This document shows, piece after piece, positions 7,703-14,431 of a DNA stretch of 29,545 nucleotides (position 1 is its first letter; each line of letters opens with the position of its first letter). Origin of the DNA: Candidatus Neomicrothrix sp. UBA2110. Lineage in GTDB: Bacteria > Actinomycetota > Acidimicrobiia > Acidimicrobiales > Poriferisodalaceae. The stretch is from NCBI GenBank assembly GCA_002331465.1, contig DCYM01000142.1, forward strand, positions 1 to 29,545, given 5' to 3'. The position numbers and the translations under genes were made by a program. The notes under the pieces are model-generated. The model searched no databases, was not told the DNA's origin, and saw only the letters and a program-made list of their open reading frames with translations.

Positions 7703-7730
7703 TTGTTAGATCAGATGAGCGCGCTACCCT
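7703..7730 (+). promoter_or_regulatory. Predicted tRNA-Gln promoter
   Basis: TTGTTA (7703-7708), a 16-nt spacer and TACCCT (7725-7730) lie 29 bp before the mature tRNA. The -10 and following bases (GCTACCCTGACCTTTTCGCTC) closely match the stretch before tRNA-Glu (GCTATGCTGACCCTTCGCTC), with the same 16-nt spacer. This strengthens both calls. Confidence 0.6.
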
Positions 7731-7759
7731 GACCTTTTCGCTCTACCGAGCCCATCCGG

Positions 7760-7834
7760 TCGGGGATGGTGTAATTGGCAACACAGCTGGTTCTGGTCCA
7801 GTCGTTGGGGGTTCGAGTCCTCCTCCCCGAACCA
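7760..7834 (+). tRNA. tRNA-Gln (anticodon CUG)
   Basis: A complete cloverleaf is visible. The acceptor arms TCGGGGA (7760-7766) and TCCCCGA (7824-7830) pair fully. The anticodon loop TTCTGGT gives CUG, which reads CAG. The T-arm contains GGTTCGAGTCC. Discriminator A7831 is followed by an encoded CCA (7832-7834). It stands just after gltX, whose product is expected to be the enzyme that first loads it with glutamate. Confidence 0.96.
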
Positions 7835-8029
7835 AAGAAGCGCCTTTGGTAAGGCACAAAAGACGCCCTCTTTCAAAATAGATGCCCGCAACGAAGGATT
7901 TTGTCGCCCATTTGGGCTAAGAAAGCAGAACGAATAAACCAAAGGAAACTTGCGCCGCCGGTTCAGGCTGGTAACTTGCGCATTCGCTGGGCATGACGCC
8001 TGTGCGTAGAGAGAGAGGGGGTGCAACGC
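7835..8029 (+). promoter_or_regulatory. Upstream region of the liv operon with a 9-bp direct repeat
   Basis: This 195-bp gap contains no convincing gene. A small GCCTT/AAGGC hairpin just after tRNA-Gln could help end its transcript. AACTTGCGC occurs twice, at 7947-7955 and 7973-7981, exactly 26 bp apart, which could be a regulator site for the ABC transporter operon. The purine-rich GAGAGAGAGGGGG at 8009-8021 is the likely ribosome site of livG. No clear promoter hexamers were found. Confidence 0.35.
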
Positions 8030-8791
8030 GTGGCGTTGCTCGAAGTCTCAGAGATATCGGTGCAGTTTGGCGGAATCCGCGCGCTCGACGACCTGTCATT
8101 CACAATGGATGAAGGACAGATCCTCGGGCTCATCGGACCCAACGGTGCTGGTAAAACCACATTGTTCAATGTGGTCAGTCGAATCTACGACCCGACGACA
8201 GGATCGGTGACCTTTGACGGTCAAGACCTGTTGGCCATGTCTGCTCACGAAATCAGTCGAGTTGGGGTGTACAGAACATTCCAGAACTTGGCGTTGTGGC
8301 CAGGCATGTCGGTAATTGAAAACGTGATGGTAGGTGATCACACCAATACGAAAGCCAACGTCATTAGTTCCGCTCTGCGGTTGCCGTCTATGCGAAAAGA
8401 AGAGAACGAGCTCCGAGACAGGGCATGGGCTGCACTCGAGGAAATTGGCCTTGAAGACGTCGCCTACCACCCCGCTGCGGGTCTTCCCTTTGGAACGCTC
8501 AAGCGCATCGAACTGGCTCGTGCCCTTATCGCGAACCCTCGTCTGATCATGCTCGATGAACCAGCGTCGGGTTTGACTCACCAAGAGGTCGACTCGTTGG
8601 CTCAGGACATCAAAAACCTACGAGACAGGCATAACCTGACGATTCTGTTGGTCGAGCACCATATGCGTATGGTTCTAGGAATTTCAGAAAAGCTGGTCGT
8701 ACTAAACTTTGGTCGGAAAATCGCCGACGGTGACCCGGACGTCGTTCGTAACGACCCAGAGGTCATCGAGGCCTATCTAGGGAGTTCTTGA
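8030..8791 (+). CDS. livG: Branched-chain amino acid-type ABC transporter ATPase LivG
   Basis: LivG is one of the two ATPases that power a branched-chain amino-acid (HAAT) importer on the inner face of the membrane. From GTG 8030 it is 253 residues with Walker A GPNGAGKTT (36-44), Q-loop FQN, a variant signature LPFGTLKRIELARAL (152-166) instead of LSGGQ, Walker B LIMLDEP (172-178) and the switch His in LLVEHHM. The variant signature and EHHM are typical of LivG. GTG 8021 is an alternative start, but it would overlap the purine-rich ribosome site. Its TGA shares a base with the livF ATG. The substrate could be branched-chain amino acids, other amino acids, amides or urea; without a binding protein it cannot be told. 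Confidence 0.88.
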   Translation: MALLEVSEISVQFGGIRALDDLSFTMDEGQILGLIGPNGAGKTTLFNVVSRIYDPTTGSVTFDGQDLLAMSAHEISRVGVYRTFQNLALWPGMSVIENVMVGDHTNTKANVISSALRLPSMRKEENELRDRAWAALEEIGLEDVAYHPAAGLPFGTLKRIELARALIANPRLIMLDEPASGLTHQEVDSLAQDIKNLRDRHNLTILLVEHHMRMVLGISEKLVVLNFGRKIADGDPDVVRNDPEVIEAYLGSS

Positions 8792-9519
8792 TGGTTGATG
8801 ACGTTTTTGACGAAGTCGGCCTAAAGGTCGAAAATCTGCACGCCTCATATGGGGCTGTAGAGGTCCTTCGTGGTTTGGATTTCGAAGTTCCAGCGAAAGG
8901 CGTCTCGGTGATACTGGGCGCCAATGGGGCCGGTAAGACCACCACCCTCCGAGCTATCTGCAACATGTGCGACACCAGCGGAACGGTGACCCTTGGCGAT
9001 GAAGACATCAGCCGAACCGGAACAGCGGAGATTGTCCGAAAGGGAATGGTTCACGTGCCGCAGGGCCGTGGCACTTTCCCAGAGTTGTCCACGATGGACA
9101 ACTTGATGGTTGGCGCGTACACCCGAAAAGACAACGAAATTAAAGATGACGTGGATCGATGGTTCGAAATCTTCCCAGTACTCGCTGAGCGTCACGCCCA
9201 GATGGCGGGCTCGCTATCTGGTGGTGAACAGCAGATGCTGGCCGTTGCCCGAGCCTTGATGGCCCGCCCACGACTTCTCCTCCTTGATGAACCGTCGCTT
9301 GGATTGGCGCCGCTCATTATCGAGGACCTATTCGAACGTTTCATCACGCTCAACAAAGAGACAGGCCTTACGATGCTCATCGTTGAACAAAATGCGAATC
9401 TCGCTCTCGATATGGCCCAATACGGCTACGTCATCGAGTCAGGCGAGATCGCCCTGCACGGATCCGCTGAACAACTCAAGAACGATCCTGCTGTGCAGGA
9501 AGCGTACTTGGGTGCCTGA
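8791..9519 (+). CDS. livF: Branched-chain amino acid-type ABC transporter ATPase LivF
   Basis: LivF is the partner ATPase of LivG. The 242-residue protein has Walker A GANGAGKTT (43-51), Q-loop PQGRGTFPELS, a canonical LSGGEQQ signature (142-148), Walker B LLLLDEP (162-168) and switch LIVEQNA. The GRGTFPELSTMDNL block and VEQNANLAL are hallmarks of LivF. ATG 8791 overlaps the livG stop by one base and has GGAG six bases upstream. A TTG directly before it is less likely. The gene is cotranscribed with livG and the permeases. Confidence 0.9.
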   Translation: MVDDVFDEVGLKVENLHASYGAVEVLRGLDFEVPAKGVSVILGANGAGKTTTLRAICNMCDTSGTVTLGDEDISRTGTAEIVRKGMVHVPQGRGTFPELSTMDNLMVGAYTRKDNEIKDDVDRWFEIFPVLAERHAQMAGSLSGGEQQMLAVARALMARPRLLLLDEPSLGLAPLIIEDLFERFITLNKETGLTMLIVEQNANLALDMAQYGYVIESGEIALHGSAEQLKNDPAVQEAYLGA

Positions 9520-9534
9520 GGAGGACAAGAAGCA

Positions 9535-10485
9535 ATGACTTGGAACTTTGATATCCTTCCGGACTTCATCTTTAACGGGCTGAGCCTCGGCGCAATTTAT
9601 GGCACTGTGGCTCTAGCTCTGGTGCTTATCTTCAAGGCCACAACCTTGATTAACTTCGCGACGGGGGAGTTGGCCATGCTTGGCGCCTTCCTCGTGTACG
9701 TGCTTCACATGGAGCAGGGCCTTTGGTTGTGGCTCTCCATGCTGATAGCGATGGCCCTCAGTGCGGGCCTAGGTGTCCTGATCGAACGGACGCTAACCCG
9801 ACCGTTCGATCCCTCTGACCATTTACCTGTCGTACTGATTACCCTTGGGTTATTCCTAATTATCAATGCGGTCGCTGGCGATATTTGGAACTACCAGGTT
9901 CGCATTCTCAGCAACCCATTCGGGCAGTTCCCATCTTGGGTTCCCAGCGTTGGCGGCGACCGTTTCATCATGGTCTTTGGAAGCCGACTCAAGTATCAAT
10001 CCTTAGGTATATGGGTGACTCTCGCGATTGCCCTGTTCCTTCTCGGATTGATCCTGAACCGAACTAAAGCAGGGTTGGCCTTCCGAGCCGTTTCATCGAA
10101 CGTCGAGTCAGCACGACTGGTTGGAGTTCACACTGGTCGCACCCTCGGGTTCGGTTGGGCTATAGCTTCAGCATTTGGCACCTTGGGTGCGGTGTTGGTA
10201 GCACCGCAGCTTGGTGGCGTAAACCCCAACATGATGGCGACTATCTTGATTTACGCGCTTGCTGGAGCGGCGCTTGGTGGTCTCGACAGCCTCGGTGGCG
10301 CCGTTCTCGGCGGTATCTTGGTTGGATTGATTCAGGCTGTCGCAGTTACCTGGGTCGGCGTTGTGGTATTTGGCCAGCTGTACATGTCGATTCTGCAGCT
10401 TGCTGCAGCGTTCATTGTCATTCTTATCGTCCTACTGTTCCGACCCTCGGGCCTTTTTGGTACCCGCCGAGTCGAACGCGTCTGA
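9535..10485 (+). CDS. livH: Branched-chain amino acid-type ABC permease LivH (first copy)
   Basis: LivH is one of two permease subunits forming the channel through the membrane. The 316-residue protein is almost entirely hydrophobic helices and has the LivH features: IYGTVALALVLIFKATTLIN near the N-terminus, INFATGELAMLGAF, and the cytoplasmic coupling block GLAFRAVSSNVESARLVGV. GGLDSLGGAVLGGILVGL and a terminal FGTRRVERV follow. An AGGAGG ribosome site ends 9-10 nt before the ATG. A paralogue lies at 12048-12995 with the same overall plan and a nearly identical C-terminal end. Confidence 0.9.
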   Translation: MTWNFDILPDFIFNGLSLGAIYGTVALALVLIFKATTLINFATGELAMLGAFLVYVLHMEQGLWLWLSMLIAMALSAGLGVLIERTLTRPFDPSDHLPVVLITLGLFLIINAVAGDIWNYQVRILSNPFGQFPSWVPSVGGDRFIMVFGSRLKYQSLGIWVTLAIALFLLGLILNRTKAGLAFRAVSSNVESARLVGVHTGRTLGFGWAIASAFGTLGAVLVAPQLGGVNPNMMATILIYALAGAALGGLDSLGGAVLGGILVGLIQAVAVTWVGVVVFGQLYMSILQLAAAFIVILIVLLFRPSGLFGTRRVERV

Positions 10486-10510
10486 CTCAACAACAAGAGG
10501 AGTTTCAAAA

Positions 10511-11950
10511 ATGAGTGGATCACTAGTTGTTGTTGCAAAAAACAGCGCAGAACACAAAAAATGGAAGTACGTCCAATGGGCGTATCTAGCAGGCTTCGTG
10601 CTCCTGACCCCCCTAGTTCTGGAGCCGTTTGAAATCGGCAAAATGAACCGGGCCTTGATTATGGGTGTCGCCATCTTGGCGGTGAACTTGGTCGTTGGTT
10701 TCAACGGAATGTTGGCGCTTGGTCATTCGGCGTTCATGGGTATCGGAGCGTTCGTTACAGCGTCCATGGTGCAAGACGAAAACTGGGACTACTGGCAGGT
10801 CATACCGATCGTGGTCATCGTCGGCTTCTTGATGGGCGTGATTGTTGGCCTTCCAGCGTTGAGAGTGAAAGGTTTGTATCTCGCTCTGGTAACTATTGCC
10901 CAAGCAGCAGTGTTCCCAACGTTGGTCAATATTGACGAACTTGGTATCGCTAAACGCACAGGCGGACCGAACGGCAAAGGCGTCTCCGAAGAAGTTATTG
11001 CTCCGAGTTATCTTGAATGGCTTCCTGGAGTCGACGGCGCTCGCGGTGGTTCTGCCTACCGGTTCTGGATAATTGTCCTGATGGTGGGTATCACGTTGTT
11101 ACTGGTGACCAACTACTTGCGTAGTCGCCCAGGCCGCGCAGTGTTGGCAATTCGTGACAACGAAGCGGGTGCAGCGGTCTACGGTGTCAATCTTCCGATT
11201 GTCAAAACCATGAACTTTGCGATTAGCGCATCCATTGGATCTTTGGCAGGTCTCATGTGGTGCCTGGACAAAGGTTTCGTGGCTGGTCAGGACTTCACGT
11301 TCCTCTTGGCGGTCGACCTGATCATTGGACTTGTTCTTGGCGGAGTGGGAACTCTCCAAGGTGGGCTAGTTGGAGGTCTCTTTGTGGTCTGGGTAAATGA
11401 CCTCACAAAGAGAATTTCAGTACCGCTTGGTTTGTACACCCTTAACGGTGATGGCCCATTGGCGAAAGCTATCTTCGGTCTGATCCTTATCCTCTTCACG
11501 TTCTTCGCACCGGGGGGGATCGTGTCGTTAGGGCGGTTGATTAACAACAAACTCATCCACATTGTTCCGCTGACTCCCTCGGGTGAGTCAATTGAACCGA
11601 TGTCAGGTTTCGACCCGGGTATGGAGTCAACAAGAGCTGACACAGCGATGAAACTGTCTATCGCCGGACCGGTCCTGCTAGGGGTTGGATGGTTGCTGAT
11701 GAATGTGAACAACCTGGTTGTTGGTGTGCTTGCATTTGGTCTGCGCATGACGATCCTGTTGGCACCTGTCGCCATGCTCGTAGGTATCAACGAACTAAAG
11801 GCACATGCCGACGGTAATCGCCCCGATTCGGTGAAGGGCCCGGCATCCATGGCTCGAAATCTCGGCGCCCTTGGCTTCGTGTTCGTAATTGGATACGCGT
11901 TACAACGGTTCGTTCAAACCTACCCAATCTGGGACATCCCACTCATATAG
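10511..11950 (+). CDS. livM: Branched-chain amino acid-type ABC permease LivM with C-terminal extension
   Basis: LivM is the second permease subunit. The start is ATG 10511, supported by GAGGAG at 10497-10502; the upstream open frame overlaps livH and is discarded. The protein has 479 residues, whereas the second LivM in this window has 338. The first 340 or so form a normal core: GFNGMLALGHSAFMGIGAF, GLPALRVKGLYLALVT, the coupling block RPGRAVLAIRDNEAGAAVYG and a terminal FAPGGIVSLGRL. The last 135 or so form an extension of unknown function with a polar linker (PSGESIEPMSGFDPGMEST), three hydrophobic segments and a charged loop. A strong hairpin follows the stop. Confidence 0.88.
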   Translation: MSGSLVVVAKNSAEHKKWKYVQWAYLAGFVLLTPLVLEPFEIGKMNRALIMGVAILAVNLVVGFNGMLALGHSAFMGIGAFVTASMVQDENWDYWQVIPIVVIVGFLMGVIVGLPALRVKGLYLALVTIAQAAVFPTLVNIDELGIAKRTGGPNGKGVSEEVIAPSYLEWLPGVDGARGGSAYRFWIIVLMVGITLLLVTNYLRSRPGRAVLAIRDNEAGAAVYGVNLPIVKTMNFAISASIGSLAGLMWCLDKGFVAGQDFTFLLAVDLIIGLVLGGVGTLQGGLVGGLFVVWVNDLTKRISVPLGLYTLNGDGPLAKAIFGLILILFTFFAPGGIVSLGRLINNKLIHIVPLTPSGESIEPMSGFDPGMESTRADTAMKLSIAGPVLLGVGWLLMNVNNLVVGVLAFGLRMTILLAPVAMLVGINELKAHADGNRPDSVKGPASMARNLGALGFVFVIGYALQRFVQTYPIWDIPLI

Positions 11951-11969
11951 ACGTTCGAGTTTCCGGGCA

Positions 11970-12002
11970 GGTATCCGGGGTGGCGTCCGCCCCCCGGATA
12001 CC
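11970..12002 (+). terminator. GC-rich hairpin after livM, probable terminator
   Basis: Perfect 11-bp arms GGTATCCGGGG (11970-11980) and CCCCGGATACC (11992-12002) enclose a short GC-rich loop that can pair further. It lies 20 bp after livM and 45 bp before the second livH. The U-run is poor (CTCTTTC a few bases later), as is common in Actinobacteria, so it may reduce rather than stop readthrough. Confidence 0.6.
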
Positions 12003-12047
12003 CACCACTCTTTCGAGGTACTTGCTAGTCTCAACTCCTAATTAAAT

Positions 12048-12995
12048 ATGGACCTAGTTCTTTTACTCCAACGCATCTTTGACGCGCTGTTTAATAGCGC
12101 GATCTACTCGTCGTTGGCTCTCGCACTCGTCATCATTTTTCGATCAACGGGGCTCCTCAATTTCGCACAAGGCGAAATGGCCACGTTTACCGCGTATATC
12201 GCTTTCGTTTTTCTGTCCGGCCCGCAGCCGCGTCTAACTGGAGGAGGGCTTGCGGGTCTTGTACCGGGGGTGCCTTTTCCGATTCCGTTAGCAATTATCG
12301 GCGCTGTGATTTGCGGCATGGCAGGTGGCGCGGTAACCGAAAGAGCTTTAATTCGGCCCTTAGGGCGGGCACCAGATTTAGCTTTAGTAAACATCACTAT
12401 TGGCATTTTGTTAGCAACTAACTCCCTCATGGCACAGTGGTGGGGCACGGGCCCGCGAATGTTCCCGGCAGTCTTTCCCAGCGGAGCAGGACAAAACTTC
12501 ACCATCCTCGGCGCCCGACTTCGCTATTCCACCATTGGGGTATGGGCCGTCTTGCTAACCGTACTCGTGCTCCTCGTTTTGTTATTGCGCCACACTCGAA
12601 CTGGATTGGCGTTCCGGGCGGTATCCATTAGCCGCTCGAGTGCTGAGCTTGTCGGAGTGCGTGTCGGGCCTACCCTTATGTACGGCTGGGCCTTGGCGTC
12701 TGGCTTCGGAGCTCTCGCGGCGTGCTTGAGTGCGAACTCGGTGCTTTTAGAACCGAACATGATGTTGCGGGTTCTCGTGTACGCATTTGCAGCGGCGACA
12801 CTTGGCGGCCTCGACTCACCTAAAGGTGCGTTAGTTGGGGGACTTATCATTGGCTTAAGCCAGACGCTCATCCCCGCGTACGTGCCCTTTATCGGATTTG
12901 AGTTGAGCGTATTACCGGCGTTGATCGCAATGGTAGCGATCCTATTAGTTCGGCCCGAAGGCCTATACGGAACCAAGCGGATAGAGCGAGTGTGA
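12048..12995 (+). CDS. Branched-chain amino acid-type ABC permease LivH (second copy)
   Basis: This second LivH-type permease has 315 residues and is paralogous to 9535-10485, sharing IYSSLALALVIIFRSTGLLN, LLNFAQGEMATFTAY, the coupling block TGLAFRAVSISRSSAELVGV, TLGGLDSPKGALVGGL and the ending YGTKRIERV. The loop after the second hydrophobic segment is longer and proline/glycine-rich. No ribosome site precedes ATG 12048. A hairpin separates it from the first permease pair, so it may be expressed separately. No ATPase gene follows, so it probably shares LivG/LivF or uses ATPases encoded elsewhere. Confidence 0.88.
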   Translation: MDLVLLLQRIFDALFNSAIYSSLALALVIIFRSTGLLNFAQGEMATFTAYIAFVFLSGPQPRLTGGGLAGLVPGVPFPIPLAIIGAVICGMAGGAVTERALIRPLGRAPDLALVNITIGILLATNSLMAQWWGTGPRMFPAVFPSGAGQNFTILGARLRYSTIGVWAVLLTVLVLLVLLLRHTRTGLAFRAVSISRSSAELVGVRVGPTLMYGWALASGFGALAACLSANSVLLEPNMMLRVLVYAFAAATLGGLDSPKGALVGGLIIGLSQTLIPAYVPFIGFELSVLPALIAMVAILLVRPEGLYGTKRIERV

Positions 12996-14005
12996 CGAGT
13001 ATCGCCCCACAGAGGTTCAGTCGCTTGGGGATATTTGGCGTGGTGCTCGCAATGGTTGGCCTTGCCATCATCCCCTTTGTTACCTCCACTACAGGTCTTC
13101 GTCAGGCCAGCCAGATCATCATCTCAGTTCTCGCAGTTCTGGGAGTCAACGTGGCCACCGGCTACGGCGGGATGATCAGTCTTGGGCATGGAGTTTTTAT
13201 TGGAGTCGGTGCCTTCGCAACGGGATACTACGTGGACGGTCTAGGCCTTCCCTGGTTACTGGCGATACCACTGGGAGCGGCGACTGCGGCGTTATCTGGA
13301 GCGCTAGTAGGACTGCCAGCTCTTCGCATCAAAGGAATCCACCTAGCACTCGTAACATTGGGTCTCGCTATCGTGTTTCAGCCCCTGAGCAAACGCTTCC
13401 CCAAATTCACGGGCGGTGTCAGCGGCAAAAATATCAAAGCTGAGTTCGTGGCGCCTTCATGGTGGCCCAGCGATACTCGAATGGCCACAGCCGTATACCG
13501 CTATCTCTTCTGCATTGTGATTGTAGGGCTTGCCATGTGGGCCACTTGGAACCTTGTGAACAGTAGGTTCGGTCGCTCTATGAGAGCCGTCCGGGACAAC
13601 GACACCTCCGCCGCCGTTTATGGAGTGGACCTAATCTCCGCACGGTTACAGACTTTCGCGGTCAGCGCTGGTTTGGCTGGATTGTGTGGGGCGCTTCAGA
13701 TAGTGCTGGTGCCGTTTGTGTCGCAAGAAATCTATACTCCCCAACAGTCACTGGTCATTTACGCCACCGCAGTTATAGGAGGCCTGGGTACCATTTGGGG
13801 TTCGGTATTGGGAGTGGTCGCGCGGACTGTTGTCGGGGCGGTTGGTAAAGCAGCTGCTGGTGCTGACGGCCTTGGTCCTATCGGGGAGTTTTTTGATCTC
13901 CTCGACCAACCAGCGTTTGTCTTTGGTGTCGGACTGATTCTTTTGACGTTCATGTTTCCTCGGGGACTCGCTGGGATCAAGCGCCCGAAACGAACCACTG
14001 GGTAA
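12992..14005 (+). CDS. Branched-chain amino acid-type ABC permease LivM (second copy)
   Basis: This is the LivM-type partner of the preceding permease, beginning at a GTG that overlaps the livH stop by 4 bp (GTGA). At 337 residues it has the usual length and lacks the C-terminal extension of the first LivM. Conserved blocks are GYGGMISLGHGVFIGVGAF, GLPALRIKGIHLALVTLG, the coupling segment FGRSMRAVRDNDTSAAVYG, AVIGGLGTIWGSVLG and the final FMFPRGLAGIKR. There are about eight hydrophobic segments. It would form a heterodimer with the second LivH. Confidence 0.88.
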   Translation: MTSIAPQRFSRLGIFGVVLAMVGLAIIPFVTSTTGLRQASQIIISVLAVLGVNVATGYGGMISLGHGVFIGVGAFATGYYVDGLGLPWLLAIPLGAATAALSGALVGLPALRIKGIHLALVTLGLAIVFQPLSKRFPKFTGGVSGKNIKAEFVAPSWWPSDTRMATAVYRYLFCIVIVGLAMWATWNLVNSRFGRSMRAVRDNDTSAAVYGVDLISARLQTFAVSAGLAGLCGALQIVLVPFVSQEIYTPQQSLVIYATAVIGGLGTIWGSVLGVVARTVVGAVGKAAAGADGLGPIGEFFDLLDQPAFVFGVGLILLTFMFPRGLAGIKRPKRTTG

Positions 14006-14163
14006 ATCGATTGTCTACTGTGTCTAAAGCGGAGCAGTAAATCGGAAGTCAATGAAGTTGCCGACGCATAAAAACGTTGCTTGGTTCTATCCAACATCGG
14101 AGAATTCGTCGCGATTTATCTCTGATTTCCTAGGATGTTAAACAAGGGATTCAGTACTCCTCT

Positions 14164-14191
14164 TTGTCCTAACTCAGGGGTTCGCTATGCT
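14164..14191 (+). promoter_or_regulatory. Predicted tRNA-Glu promoter
   Basis: TTGTCC (14164-14169), a 16-nt spacer and TATGCT (14186-14191) stand 34 bp before the mature tRNA. The CTGACC and TTCGCTC that follow match the same positions of the tRNA-Gln promoter. The G+C-rich bases after the -10 are typical of stringently controlled stable-RNA promoters, but that is inference. The rest of the 14006-14163 gap shows no gene. Confidence 0.6.
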
Positions 14192-14225
14192 GACCCTTCG
14201 CTCGGGGGTCTCGGTCTCCGACCCG

Positions 14226-14301
14226 GCCCCCATCGTCTAGCGGCCTAGGACACCACCCTCTCAAGGTGGCGGCACGGGTTCAAATCCCGTTGGGGGTGCC
14301 A
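14226..14301 (+). tRNA. tRNA-Glu (anticodon CUC)
   Basis: The cloverleaf is complete. Acceptor arms GCCCCCA (14226-14232) and TGGGGGT (14291-14297) pair with one terminal G-U. The anticodon stem CCACC/GGTGG closes the loop CTCTCAA with anticodon CUC, reading GAG. The T-arm contains GGGTTCAAATCCC. Discriminator G14298 is followed by an encoded CCA (14299-14301). Confidence 0.96.
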
Positions 14302-14305
14302 TATA

Positions 14306-14330
14306 GTTTTTCCGCAACCGCGGTAAAAAC
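14306..14330 (+). terminator. Hairpin after tRNA-Glu, possible terminator
   Basis: GTTTTTCCGC (14306-14315) can pair with GCGG-T-AAAAAC (14320-14330), leaving one bulged T. It begins 5 bases after the tRNA. The U-run lies in the 5' arm rather than after the stem, so it is not a textbook intrinsic terminator and could instead mark the tRNA 3' end for processing. Confidence 0.4.
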
Positions 14331-14431
14331 TTCACGATGAATCTGCGGTCGTTGATTACATCATCGTCAGGGTGGAGCGAACCGGAAAGCGCTACGGTCA
14401 GTGTCCAAGTTGATAGGAAAGCCCCGCACGT

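Noticed and set aside
10361..10510. Upstream 50-codon extension of livM
   Set aside because: It lies mostly inside livH in another frame. ATG 10511 has a good GAGGAG site.
11287..11850. Long open frame on the minus strand inside livM (187 codons)
   Set aside because: It is antisense to a strongly conserved permease, its product is low-complexity Pro/Ser/Arg/Thr-rich, and it has no ribosome site. It reflects codon bias of the membrane protein on the other strand.
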